Positions 26,701-32,094 of a DNA stretch of 32,094 bases are shown one piece after another. The translations under genes were made by a program, and so were the position numbers. Below the pieces are notes generated by a model, which was not told the origin of the DNA, made no database searches, and saw only the letters and a program-made list of their open reading frames with translations. Source of the DNA: Alishewanella agri BL06 (GTDB lineage: Bacteria; Pseudomonadota; Gammaproteobacteria; Enterobacterales; Alteromonadaceae); NCBI RefSeq assembly GCF_000272005.1, contig NZ_AKKU01000007.1, positions 1 to 32,094 on the forward strand. Reading direction: 5' to 3'. The stretch's first letter is position 1, and each line of letters opens with the position of its first letter.

Positions 26701-26814
26701 CCGACTGCCATAGCTGGTTTCAATATCACCGGTAAAGCCGGCATGTTGCAGGGCTTTGGTAAAGGCAACGACGCTGGCGTCCAATGCCAGCTCAGGATTC
26801 AGCTTCGCAATCAT
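23773..26814 (-). CDS. ydiJ: FAD/4Fe-4S D-2-hydroxyacid dehydrogenase, YdiJ type
   Basis: Large 1013-aa flavo-iron-sulfur oxidoreductase (E. coli YdiJ 1018). YdiJ-type enzymes oxidise D-2-hydroxyglutarate and related D-2-hydroxyacids, passing electrons toward the respiratory chain. Domains in order: PCMH-type FAD-binding (about 40-270; FSPRGGGTGTNGQALTEH and TIGGMINTDASGQGS), FAD-oxidase C-terminal domain (to about 560; FGHVDAGVLHVRP and GEHGKGYRSEYG), and ferredoxin-like 4Fe-4S region (about 590-720; LCFNYEESSPMCPS and CLACKACAGQCPIKVDVP). A C-terminal cysteine-rich domain contains VGCCGMAGTYG. The ATG at 26814 has only a weak ribosome site. It lies downstream of ribA but has its own promoter. 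The exact substrate is from family knowledge, not from this sequence. Confidence 0.9.
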   Translation of the reverse strand: MIAKLNPELALDASVVAFTKALQHAGFTGDIETSYGSRLAVATDNSVYQALPQAVLLPRSTDDLVIMTSLAQTSSFSHLKFSPRGGGTGTNGQALTEHIVVDLSRHMRQILELNVEQRWVRVQAGVIKDQLNAFLKPYGFFFAPDLSTSNRATIGGMINTDASGQGSLVYGKTSDHVLALKTVLIDGNVLNTRKMPLFEAEHRAEQPNSIGRIYRQVLDSCRNKRALILDKFPRLNRFLTGYDLEHVFNADLTEFDLSRIITGSEGSLGFVTEAKLNITPIAKYKCLVNIKYDSFESALRNSPFLVAAAATSVETVDSKVLNLARSDIVWHQVKDLITDVPGKEMQGLNIVEYNTESEQEIHDKISALTARLDEAIEQQQGGIIGYQLTYDAAAINAIYTMRKKAVGLLGNTAGNHKPVAFAEDTAVPPENLADFILEFRALLDAHGLHYGMFGHVDAGVLHVRPALDLYDPEQERLLRTISDQVVALTAKYGGLMWGEHGKGYRSEYGPAFFGEELFTELRKIKAAFDPRNRVNPGKICTPYQSHDALVSVDGQKRAWFDRQIPVAVRESFDSSMNCNGNGLCFNYEESSPMCPSSKVTKDRRHSPKGRAGLMREWLRLQQQAGEDILQTEQRLLQQGQGISSIWQKIKNTLAKRQGDADFSHEVMEAMEGCLACKACAGQCPIKVDVPSFRARFLQLYHSRYLRPAKDYVVANIERTAPLLAKAPKLVNFFLGQRWLQKGLEHGVGYVDTPLLSVPTLAQRLEGRYRFSFDKLNALTAEERQRTVLLVQDPFTSFYEAELVADALQLLEKLGYQPLLLPFLPNGKPEHVKGFLKQFAATAATAAAFFNQLNQYQLPLLGLDASLVLVYRDEYVKALGKARGDFQVLLLQEWLVQQSLPKVAQAQQFSLLAHCTEKTALPASEKHWQQIFMQMGLELKPVSVGCCGMAGTYGHEKQQLENSKALFELSWRAPVTQLGNERILVTGFSCRSQVKRLVGDKPRHPLQALLAALA

Positions 26815-26844
26815 AATTCTGCCACTTCAGCTTAAACTGGCGGC

Positions 26845-26893
26845 AGTATAGCACTGCGTCAGATTATGCCAAAGTGGGCTTAGGGCTTTGGCA
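26845..26893 (-). promoter_or_regulatory. ydiJ promoter embedded in the ribA 3' hairpin
   Basis: On the minus strand TTGGCA (26872-26867), a 16-nt spacer and TATACT (26850-26845) make a good sigma-70 promoter about 30 nt upstream of ydiJ. The -35 lies inside the right arm of a perfect 8-bp hairpin TGCCAAAG/CTTTGGCA (26893-26867, 11-nt loop) that begins 12 nt after the ribA stop and lacks a U-tract. The hairpin may end or stabilise ribA mRNA. Confidence 0.65.
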
Positions 26894-26905
26894 GTAAATT
26901 CCTGC

Positions 26906-27487
26906 TTAATCCATATGCCCAAGTTTTGCGGCCTTAGTCGCCAGATAGCGATGTGAATGCGCGGTGGTTTTGACCCGGTGCTGTACCCGCTCCAGCACAT
27001 TGACGCCGGCATCCTGCAGTGCTTTTAACTTGCGCGGGTTGTTGGTCAGTAAGCGGATTTGTTTTACACCTAGCTGGTCAAACATTTCTGCGGCAATACC
27101 GTACTCGCGCTGGTCCGGCAAAAAGCCCAGAATTTCATTAGCTTCTACCGTATCCAGCCCTTTATCCTGCTCGGCATAGGCGCGGATTTTATTGATCAGA
27201 CCAATACCCCGACCCTCCTGGCGCAAATACAGGATCACGCCGCGACCGGCTTCCGCAATTTTGCGCATCGCAGCTTCCAGTTGCGGGCCACAATCACAGC
27301 GCAAACTAAACAGCGCATCACCGGTTAAGCACTCAGAGTGCACCCGCGCTAATACTGGCTCAGCGCTGGTGATATCACCCAGCGTCAGTGCAACATGTTC
27401 TTTGCCATTCGCTGCTTCAAAGCCATGCAACCGGAATTCGGCAAAAGGTGTCGGCAACAGTGTGGAGGTAACCAGTTTAATACTCAT
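26906..27487 (-). CDS. ribA: GTP cyclohydrolase II
   Basis: First committed step of riboflavin synthesis: GTP is opened to a diaminopyrimidinone with loss of formate and pyrophosphate. The 193-aa protein (E. coli 196) shows [18 protein letters not shown] with zinc ligands C53, C64 and C66, the catalytic [16 protein letters not shown], and [10 protein letters not shown] near the C-terminus. I chose the ATG at 27487 ([15 protein letters not shown]), which matches the family N-terminus and has GAGAA upstream. A 35-codon upstream extension is not family-like. It is a stand-alone ribA, not fused to a RibB domain. No FMN riboswitch is visible in the 233-bp upstream gap. Confidence 0.97.
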   Translation of the reverse strand: MSIKLVTSTLLPTPFAEFRLHGFEAANGKEHVALTLGDITSAEPVLARVHSECLTGDALFSLRCDCGPQLEAAMRKIAEAGRGVILYLRQEGRGIGLINKIRAYAEQDKGLDTVEANEILGFLPDQREYGIAAEMFDQLGVKQIRLLTNNPRKLKALQDAGVNVLERVQHRVKTTAHSHRYLATKAAKLGHMD

Positions 27488-27720
27488 TAATGTTCTCGAA
27501 ATAATACCGCTGATAACAATCCGGAAGTTGGGGTGTGCAGTAAAAGAATCAACCCTCAACCTGCAGTGAACCCGGAAATAAACCCAAATCACATTTTGTG
27601 ATAGTGTAACACTTTGTCCGATTTCGGGTTAAGGCTTTTGTTGCAAAAATCGGTTACACTGCGCTGCTGCGTTTAAATACGCTGCTTTTACTTTATCGTT
27701 TTGACATTGGATCTGCTGCC
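27488..27720. promoter_or_regulatory. Divergent ribA/ABC exporter control region with two adjacent palindromes
   Basis: Two palindromes lie side by side: ATCACA-ttt-TGTGAT (27588-27602) and AGTGT-a-ACACT (27603-27613). They overlap a possible minus-strand -10, TACACT (27612-27607), with TTAACC at 17 nt, which would drive ribA about 120 nt downstream. On plus, TACACT (27655-27660) is a weaker -10 candidate for the ABC gene. The TGTGA/TCACA half-sites are in the opposite order to a CRP site, so this is not a standard CRP operator. No gene or riboswitch is seen in the gap. Confidence 0.45.
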
Positions 27721-29565
27721 ATGCTTGGTTTTTTTGAACGTTTAACCCGCCCTTTCCCAGCACAAGAACCTGAACAGCCACCAAAGGGGTTATTGGCATT
27801 TTGTCGCCACTACACCAGAGGGATGGAATGGCCTCTGCTGATCATGTCAATCAGTTCAGCGCTGTTGGCTATTCTTGAAGTCTCGTTATTCAGCTTTATG
27901 GGACAGTTAGTTGACTGGTTAGTCGCCAAAGATCCGGAAAGCTTTTTCAGCGAAGAACGGGCTAACCTGATTTGGATGGCGCTGGTGACGCTGGTGCTAT
28001 TGCCACTGCTGACGCTGTTTCACTCGGCGTTGGTGCATCAGACGCTGTTGGGTAATTACCCAATGTCGATTCGCTGGTTAGCCCATCGCTATTTGCTGCG
28101 GCAAAGCGTTAGCTTTTATCAGAATGATTTTGCCGGCCGCATCGCGACGAAAGTGATGCAAACCTCACTGGCGGTGCGCGAAACCGTTATGAAATTGTTA
28201 GATGTGCTGGTGTATGTGCTGGTGTATTTTTCCGCGATGCTGTTTTTCGTTGCTGATGCGGACCTGCGTCTGATTGTCCCGATGCTGGTCTGGCTGGTGT
28301 TCTATATTGCGCTGCAGCTGTATTTCGTACCACGCCTGAAACGGGTCTCAACAGCACAGGCCGATGCCCGCTCGGAAATGACGGGGCGCATTGTTGATAG
28401 CTATACCAACATTAATACCATTAAATTGTTTTCCCATACCCGGCGTGAAGAAGACTATGCCCGCGAAAGTATGGAGGTGTTTCTAAAGCCGGTATACCGG
28501 CAAATGCGCCTGGCTACCGGCCTAAGTGTTTCGGTACAAAGCCTGAATTACCTGCTGGTCTTTGCTGTAGCAGCACTGTCACTCTATCTGTGGGCTGGTA
28601 GTGCTATTACGGTTGGTGCTATCGCTATTGCCGTTAGTCTGGCGCTGCGCCTGAATGGTATGGCGCAATGGATTATGTGGGAAGTCAGTAGTTTATTTGA
28701 AAATATCGGTACTGTAGCCGATGGTGTGGCCACTTTGGCGCAACCGGCCAGCGTGGTCGATAAACCGGATGCCAGTGAACTGCAGGTTAGCCGGGGCGAA
28801 ATTCATTTTGCGGCGGTTAGCTTTAACTATGGTAAAGCAGTTAATCAGCTACAGGCACCCGTTATCAATCAATTGGAACTGACCATTAAACCGGGTGAAA
28901 AAATTGGTCTGGTGGGTCGCTCTGGTGCCGGTAAATCCACATTAGTTAATTTGTTACTGCGCTTTTACGATGTTGAGCGCGGTCAGATCCTGATTGATGG
29001 CCAGGATATCAGCCAGGTTACCCAGGAAAGCTTGCGCCGGCAGATTGCGATGGTGACGCAGGACACCTCGTTATTACACCGCTCGGTGCGCGACAATATC
29101 AGCTACGGGAAACCCGATGCCACTGAGCAGGAACTGATTACCGCAGCAGAACAAGCCGAGGCTTCGTTGTTTATTCATGATCTGACCGATCCTAAGGGTA
29201 ACACCGGCTTAGATGCTCAGGTGGGTGAACGTGGCGTTAAACTCTCCGGTGGCCAGCGGCAACGGATTGCCATTGCCCGGGTGCTATTGAAAAATGCCCC
29301 AATCCTGATTCTGGATGAAGCCACCTCGGCTTTGGATTCGGAAGTCGAAGCCGCCATTCAGGCCAGCCTGAACCAGCTGATGGCCAATAAAACGGTCATC
29401 GCGATAGCGCACCGCTTATCAACGATCGCGCAGATGGACCGGTTAATTGTACTGGATCAAGGGAAAATCGTTGAGCAAGGTACCCATGCCGAGTTGGTCG
29501 CCGCTGGTGGCATTTATGCCCAGCTTTGGGCGCACCAGACCGGTGGTTTTATCGGCCTGGAGTAA
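27721..29565 (+). CDS. ABC exporter, fused permease and ATPase
   Basis: 614-aa half-transporter of the MsbA/multidrug exporter type, expected to work as a homodimer in the inner membrane. Residues about 30-330 form the six-helix transmembrane domain. The ATPase half has Walker A GRSGAGKST (about 399-407), Q-loop VTQDTSLLHRSV, signature LSGGQRQR (about 508), Walker B ILILDEATSALDS and the switch histidine in IAIAHRLSTIA. ISYGKPDATEQEL and the D-loop are intact. The ribosome site is weak (GGA at long spacing). It stands alone, divergent from ribA and followed by a terminator. Substrate unknown: lipid, peptide or drug are all possible. Confidence 0.92.
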   Translation: MLGFFERLTRPFPAQEPEQPPKGLLAFCRHYTRGMEWPLLIMSISSALLAILEVSLFSFMGQLVDWLVAKDPESFFSEERANLIWMALVTLVLLPLLTLFHSALVHQTLLGNYPMSIRWLAHRYLLRQSVSFYQNDFAGRIATKVMQTSLAVRETVMKLLDVLVYVLVYFSAMLFFVADADLRLIVPMLVWLVFYIALQLYFVPRLKRVSTAQADARSEMTGRIVDSYTNINTIKLFSHTRREEDYARESMEVFLKPVYRQMRLATGLSVSVQSLNYLLVFAVAALSLYLWAGSAITVGAIAIAVSLALRLNGMAQWIMWEVSSLFENIGTVADGVATLAQPASVVDKPDASELQVSRGEIHFAAVSFNYGKAVNQLQAPVINQLELTIKPGEKIGLVGRSGAGKSTLVNLLLRFYDVERGQILIDGQDISQVTQESLRRQIAMVTQDTSLLHRSVRDNISYGKPDATEQELITAAEQAEASLFIHDLTDPKGNTGLDAQVGERGVKLSGGQRQRIAIARVLLKNAPILILDEATSALDSEVEAAIQASLNQLMANKTVIAIAHRLSTIAQMDRLIVLDQGKIVEQGTHAELVAAGGIYAQLWAHQTGGFIGLE

Positions 29566-29584
29566 TCAAATAGCCCTAAAGCAT

Positions 29585-29611
29585 AAGCCGCTGCCCCTGC
29601 TGCAGCGGCTT
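29585..29611. terminator. Hairpin terminator between ABC exporter and GST
   Basis: AAGCCGCTGC (29585-29594) pairs perfectly with GCAGCGGCTT (29602-29611) across 7 nt, followed by TAATTG. It lies between two converging genes and probably serves both, although the U-tails are short. Confidence 0.7.
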
Positions 29612-29617
29612 TAATTG

Positions 29618-30310
29618 CTATCGACATATTGCCGTTCTTAAATCCGCAGTAATATCGCCCAACGCCACAATCTGTTCATCATGCGCCCGATCCAGCCACG
29701 GCTCTGCCAGTGCTTGCTGATACCAGTCCTGCATGGCGGGCAAGGCCAGTAATAATTGAAAATACTGCATGGCTGGGGTGGATAACGTCAGACCATAGCT
29801 TTGGATCCGAAAGGCCACCGGTGCATAAAAGGTATCGGCAGCAGTAAAGTTATGGCCTGCCAGAAAAGGCCCGCCAAATTTCGTTAAGCCTTCATTTATC
29901 AATTCATCCAGCCGAGCCAAATCACGCAACAAGGGCGCGCTTTGCTCGTGTAATTTAATCCGTAAGCCACAATTCATACTGCAGATACTGCGTAGCGCAT
30001 TAAAATTGGCGTGAATTTCAGCCGCAGCACAACGGGCCCAGGCGCGACTACGGCGATCATCCGGCCATACCGTTGGATAATGCTCATACAGATACTCGGC
30101 AATCGCCAGTGAATCCCAGACCACGGTATTATGTTGCACCATACAGGGCACCTTACCGCTGGGTGAAAAGGTACGGAAACGGGCAAAATTATCCTGATCG
30201 GCAAAAGGCACCAGTTGCTCGGTAAAGGGAATATTCAGCTGCTTCATCAGCAACCAGGGTCTGAGTGACCAGGATGAGTAATTTTTATTGGCGATATACA
30301 GTTCCCGCAT
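29618..30310 (-). CDS. Glutathione S-transferase family protein
   Basis: 230-aa cytosolic GST-like protein. The N-terminal thioredoxin fold starts RELYIANKNYSSWSLRPWLLMKQLNIPF, with the Y/S-rich stretch where the catalytic residue is expected. SGKVPCMV carries the cis-proline and VVWDSLAIAEYL is the glutathione gamma-glutamyl contact block. The C-terminal all-helical domain contains GPFLAGHNFTAADTFYAPV, the conserved N-capping motif. A strong AAGGAG precedes the ATG. Relatives act in detoxification or as specialised isomerases; the reaction here cannot be named. It is transcribed alone between two terminators. Confidence 0.88.
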   Translation of the reverse strand: MRELYIANKNYSSWSLRPWLLMKQLNIPFTEQLVPFADQDNFARFRTFSPSGKVPCMVQHNTVVWDSLAIAEYLYEHYPTVWPDDRRSRAWARCAAAEIHANFNALRSICSMNCGLRIKLHEQSAPLLRDLARLDELINEGLTKFGGPFLAGHNFTAADTFYAPVAFRIQSYGLTLSTPAMQYFQLLLALPAMQDWYQQALAEPWLDRAHDEQIVALGDITADLRTAICR

Positions 30311-30365
30311 CGGAAGCTCCTTTTACGCTGGCATTTTCATATCAATGATTTCAGCTTCCAGCATA

Positions 30366-30398
30366 GCCCAAAAAACAACCCCGGCAATGGCCGGGGCT
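30366..30398 (-). terminator. Intrinsic terminator after the AGCS symporter
   Basis: On the minus strand AGCCCCGGC (30398-30390) pairs with GCCGGGGTT (30385-30377) around a 4-nt loop with one G-U pair, followed by GTTTTTTGGG. It lies 30 nt after the symporter stop. Confidence 0.9.
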
Positions 30399-30427
30399 GA
30401 TTTATATCAAGTCAGGCTAAAATTGAC

Positions 30428-31942
30428 TTAGTCTGGCGTTTTGGGCTGTTCAGCCTGCATTTTTGCCAGCCGTTTTTCCCAGAAAGTGGCATTTTTGATA
30501 CCCAGTTTTACCGGATCAAAGGTAATGGGGCCACCGGCTTGCTTCTGCTGCTCGTAATCTTTTAAACACAGAATAGCGGGCTTATGCAGGAAGAAGATCA
30601 CCAGAATACCCAACACGTTAATCCAGGCCATTAAGCCAACACCAATATCACCAATTGCCCAGATATAACCGGCAGCATTAACAGTGCCATAAGCCACCAT
30701 CGCCATCAGTAACACCTTGAACAGGATCAGCGGCAGTTTATTATTAAACAGCCGGTTCAGGTAGGCGACATTGGTTTCGGTGATGTAGTAATAGGCCAGA
30801 ATAGTGGTAAAGGCGAAGAAGAACAGCGCTAAACCCACAAAAATTTGACCAAAACCACCGAACACACTATTCAGTGCCAGTTGCGTAAAGGCGGCAGAGC
30901 CGATTTCGGTCGCCGCATCCACGTTCTGTACAATAAATTGACCGGCTGGTAATTCACCGACGACGTTGTACTGCTGTGTAATTAAAATCATTAACGCCGT
31001 GGCGGTACAGACAAACAAAGTATCGACATAAACTGAGAACGCCTGCACCAAGCCTTGCTGTGCCGGATGGTCAACCTCAGCGGCAGCTGCAGCGTGTGGG
31101 CCAGTACCCTGACCCGCTTCATTCGAATAAATACCGCGTTTAACACCCCAGCCAATGGCTGCACCAAAACCGGCCTGCGCGGTAAAGGCATCAGATAAAA
31201 TTAAACTGAACACACCAGGTACTTTATCCAAGTTCAGGAACACAATAATCAGCGCCATTACGATATAACCCAGCGCCATAAAAGGCACCACGATTTGCGT
31301 AAAATGCGCGATACGTTTGATCCCACCGAAAATAATAAAAGCCAGCACAATCAGAATAAGCGCCAGCGCAGCTAGCTTGTTGGTACCTACCTCACCAAAA
31401 CTGGTAACCACCATAGTGCCATCACCAAAAATTTGCGTGACTGCATTACCGACAGCATTTGCCTGCACGCCAGGTAAGAAAATACCACAACCGATAATCG
31501 CCGACACGGCAAACAGCACGGCCAACCAGCGCCAACCAAGGCAACGCTCAAAGTAGTAAGCCGGGCCACCGCGATATTGGCCGTTTTCTTCTACTTTATA
31601 AACCTGACCCAAAGTTGATTCGGCATAAGCTGTGCTGGCACCTAAAAAGGCGACGACCCACATCCAGAATACTGCACCCGGACCACCAAAACCGATAGCG
31701 GCAGCAACACCGGCGATATTACCAACGCCCACCCGGCCCGACAGTGACACAGCAAGTGCCTGAAAGGACGAGATGCCTTTGTCAGACTCGGTATTGTTCA
31801 TTAGCAGTTTGCACATTTCTTTAAAATGTCTGACCTGGGCAAAGCGGGTCATAATGGAGTAAAACAAACCGGCGCCAAGACACAAATAAATCAGCGCCTC
31901 GCTCCAAATCACGCCGTTGATGGTATTCACCAGTTCCTGCAT
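30428..31942 (-). CDS. Alanine/glycine:cation symporter (AGCS family)
   Basis: 504-aa inner-membrane transporter of the AGCS family, which takes up alanine or glycine with Na+ or H+. About ten to eleven hydrophobic helices are visible. Family signatures include SGRVGVGNIAGVAAAIGFGG near the N-terminus and KRGIYSNEAGQGTGPHAAAA in the middle, the latter being the AGCS hallmark. The charged C-terminus ends QAEQPKTPD in the cytoplasm. I chose the ATG at 31942 (MQELVNTINGVIW) because AGGGGATAT precedes it and the 28-residue in-frame extension is low-complexity and not family-like. No glycine riboswitch is seen in the visible upstream 150 bases. Its promoter was not identified. Confidence 0.93.
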   Translation of the reverse strand: MQELVNTINGVIWSEALIYLCLGAGLFYSIMTRFAQVRHFKEMCKLLMNNTESDKGISSFQALAVSLSGRVGVGNIAGVAAAIGFGGPGAVFWMWVVAFLGASTAYAESTLGQVYKVEENGQYRGGPAYYFERCLGWRWLAVLFAVSAIIGCGIFLPGVQANAVGNAVTQIFGDGTMVVTSFGEVGTNKLAALALILIVLAFIIFGGIKRIAHFTQIVVPFMALGYIVMALIIVFLNLDKVPGVFSLILSDAFTAQAGFGAAIGWGVKRGIYSNEAGQGTGPHAAAAAEVDHPAQQGLVQAFSVYVDTLFVCTATALMILITQQYNVVGELPAGQFIVQNVDAATEIGSAAFTQLALNSVFGGFGQIFVGLALFFFAFTTILAYYYITETNVAYLNRLFNNKLPLILFKVLLMAMVAYGTVNAAGYIWAIGDIGVGLMAWINVLGILVIFFLHKPAILCLKDYEQQKQAGGPITFDPVKLGIKNATFWEKRLAKMQAEQPKTPD

Positions 31943-31955
31943 GGATATCCCCTGA

Positions 31956-31974
31956 GTTGTTGTTATTGTTGTTG
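31956..31974 (-). promoter_or_regulatory. CAA-repeat leader before the symporter start
   Basis: The mRNA leader reads as CAA repeats with one ATA-type interruption, ending about 14 nt before the start codon and just upstream of the Shine-Dalgarno. Such CAA tracts are unstructured and are known to favour initiation. The repeat could also vary by slippage. Confidence 0.45.
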
Positions 31975-32068
31975 AGCAGATGCGACCGGGCGTTTTTACT
32001 GCGCCGGCCAGGCAACCTAACCTCATTAATTTGCCACAAGCCAGGCTTACTGGCTACGTTTTTAAACA

Positions 32069-32094
32069 GAAATCCCGCTAAATAGCGGGATTTC
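32069..32094. terminator. Hairpin at the right edge, probable terminator
   Basis: GAAATCCCGCT (32069-32079) pairs perfectly with AGCGGGATTTC (32084-32094) around the 4-nt loop AAAT. On minus it is followed by TGTTTAAAAACG. It most likely ends a gene beyond the window on either strand. A second small hairpin, AGCCAG/CTGGCT, lies at 32039-32055. Confidence 0.6.

Noticed and set aside
27488..27592. 35-codon N-terminal extension of ribA
   Set aside because: GTP cyclohydrolase II proteins begin at the MSIKLV position; the extension is upstream regulatory DNA.
27588..27602. CRP binding site
   Set aside because: A CRP site is TGTGA-N6-TCACA; here the half-sites are in the reverse order with a 3-nt centre.
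27488..27720. FMN riboswitch upstream of ribA
   Set aside because: The conserved RFN-element segments are not visible, and the gap is dominated by the palindromes.
31943..32026. N-terminal extension of the AGCS symporter
   Set aside because: The 28 extra residues include the translated CAA repeat and do not resemble the family; the ATG at 31942 has a Shine-Dalgarno.
31943..32094. Glycine riboswitch upstream of the AGCS symporter
   Set aside because: I looked because such transporters often carry one, but the conserved aptamer core segments are not present in the visible 150 bases.

Overview
The window is a chromosomal segment of a gammaproteobacterium. Gene order and protein sequences point to the Alteromonadales/Chromatiales borderland (Rheinheimera, Arsukibacterium or Alishewanella-like); the genus is an inference from general resemblance. 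All genes look intact. I see no prophage, insertion sequence, CRISPR array, tRNA or rRNA.

Left third (1-10438, minus strand): a long conserved housekeeping run, read right to left as gyrA, serC-aroA, cmk, rpsA, ihfB, lapA-lapB-pyrF. It links DNA gyrase, serine/PLP and aromatic biosynthesis, CMP kinase, ribosomal protein S1, the IHF beta subunit, LPS-synthesis control and UMP synthesis. Intrinsic terminators after gyrA and aroA divide it into transcription units. The rpsA leader carries GGA-bearing hairpins like those of the known S1 autoregulation system. The first ~210 bases hold no gene and look like a structured intergenic repeat.

Middle (10439-16494, plus strand): ubiG diverges from gyrA, as in E. 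coli. It is followed by the class Ia ribonucleotide reductase cluster nrdA-nrdB-yfaE and a periplasmic TPR protein. Upstream of nrdA is a pair of NrdR-like boxes exactly 31 bp apart. A strong terminator hairpin lies between nrdA and nrdB.

Right half (16550-32094), mixed accessory and metabolic genes: yceI and trhO (minus) flank a 201-bp gap with three consensus DnaA boxes. Next comes a minus-strand cluster of a GNAT acetyltransferase with a cysteine-rich tail, a DAO/PuuB-type FAD oxidoreductase and a LysE/RhtB exporter, divergent from a TonB-dependent receptor. This four-gene neighbourhood is the best candidate for an uncharacterised pathway. Then follow ydiJ and ribA (minus), an ABC exporter (plus), a glutathione S-transferase-like protein and an alanine/glycine:cation symporter (both minus). 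Most convergent gene pairs share a bidirectional terminator.

The window is mainly core genome. The most interesting signals are regulatory: the DnaA-box cluster, the rpsA leader, the nrdA control region, the competing hairpins between rpsA and ihfB, and the palindromes in the cmk and ribA/ABC promoter regions.
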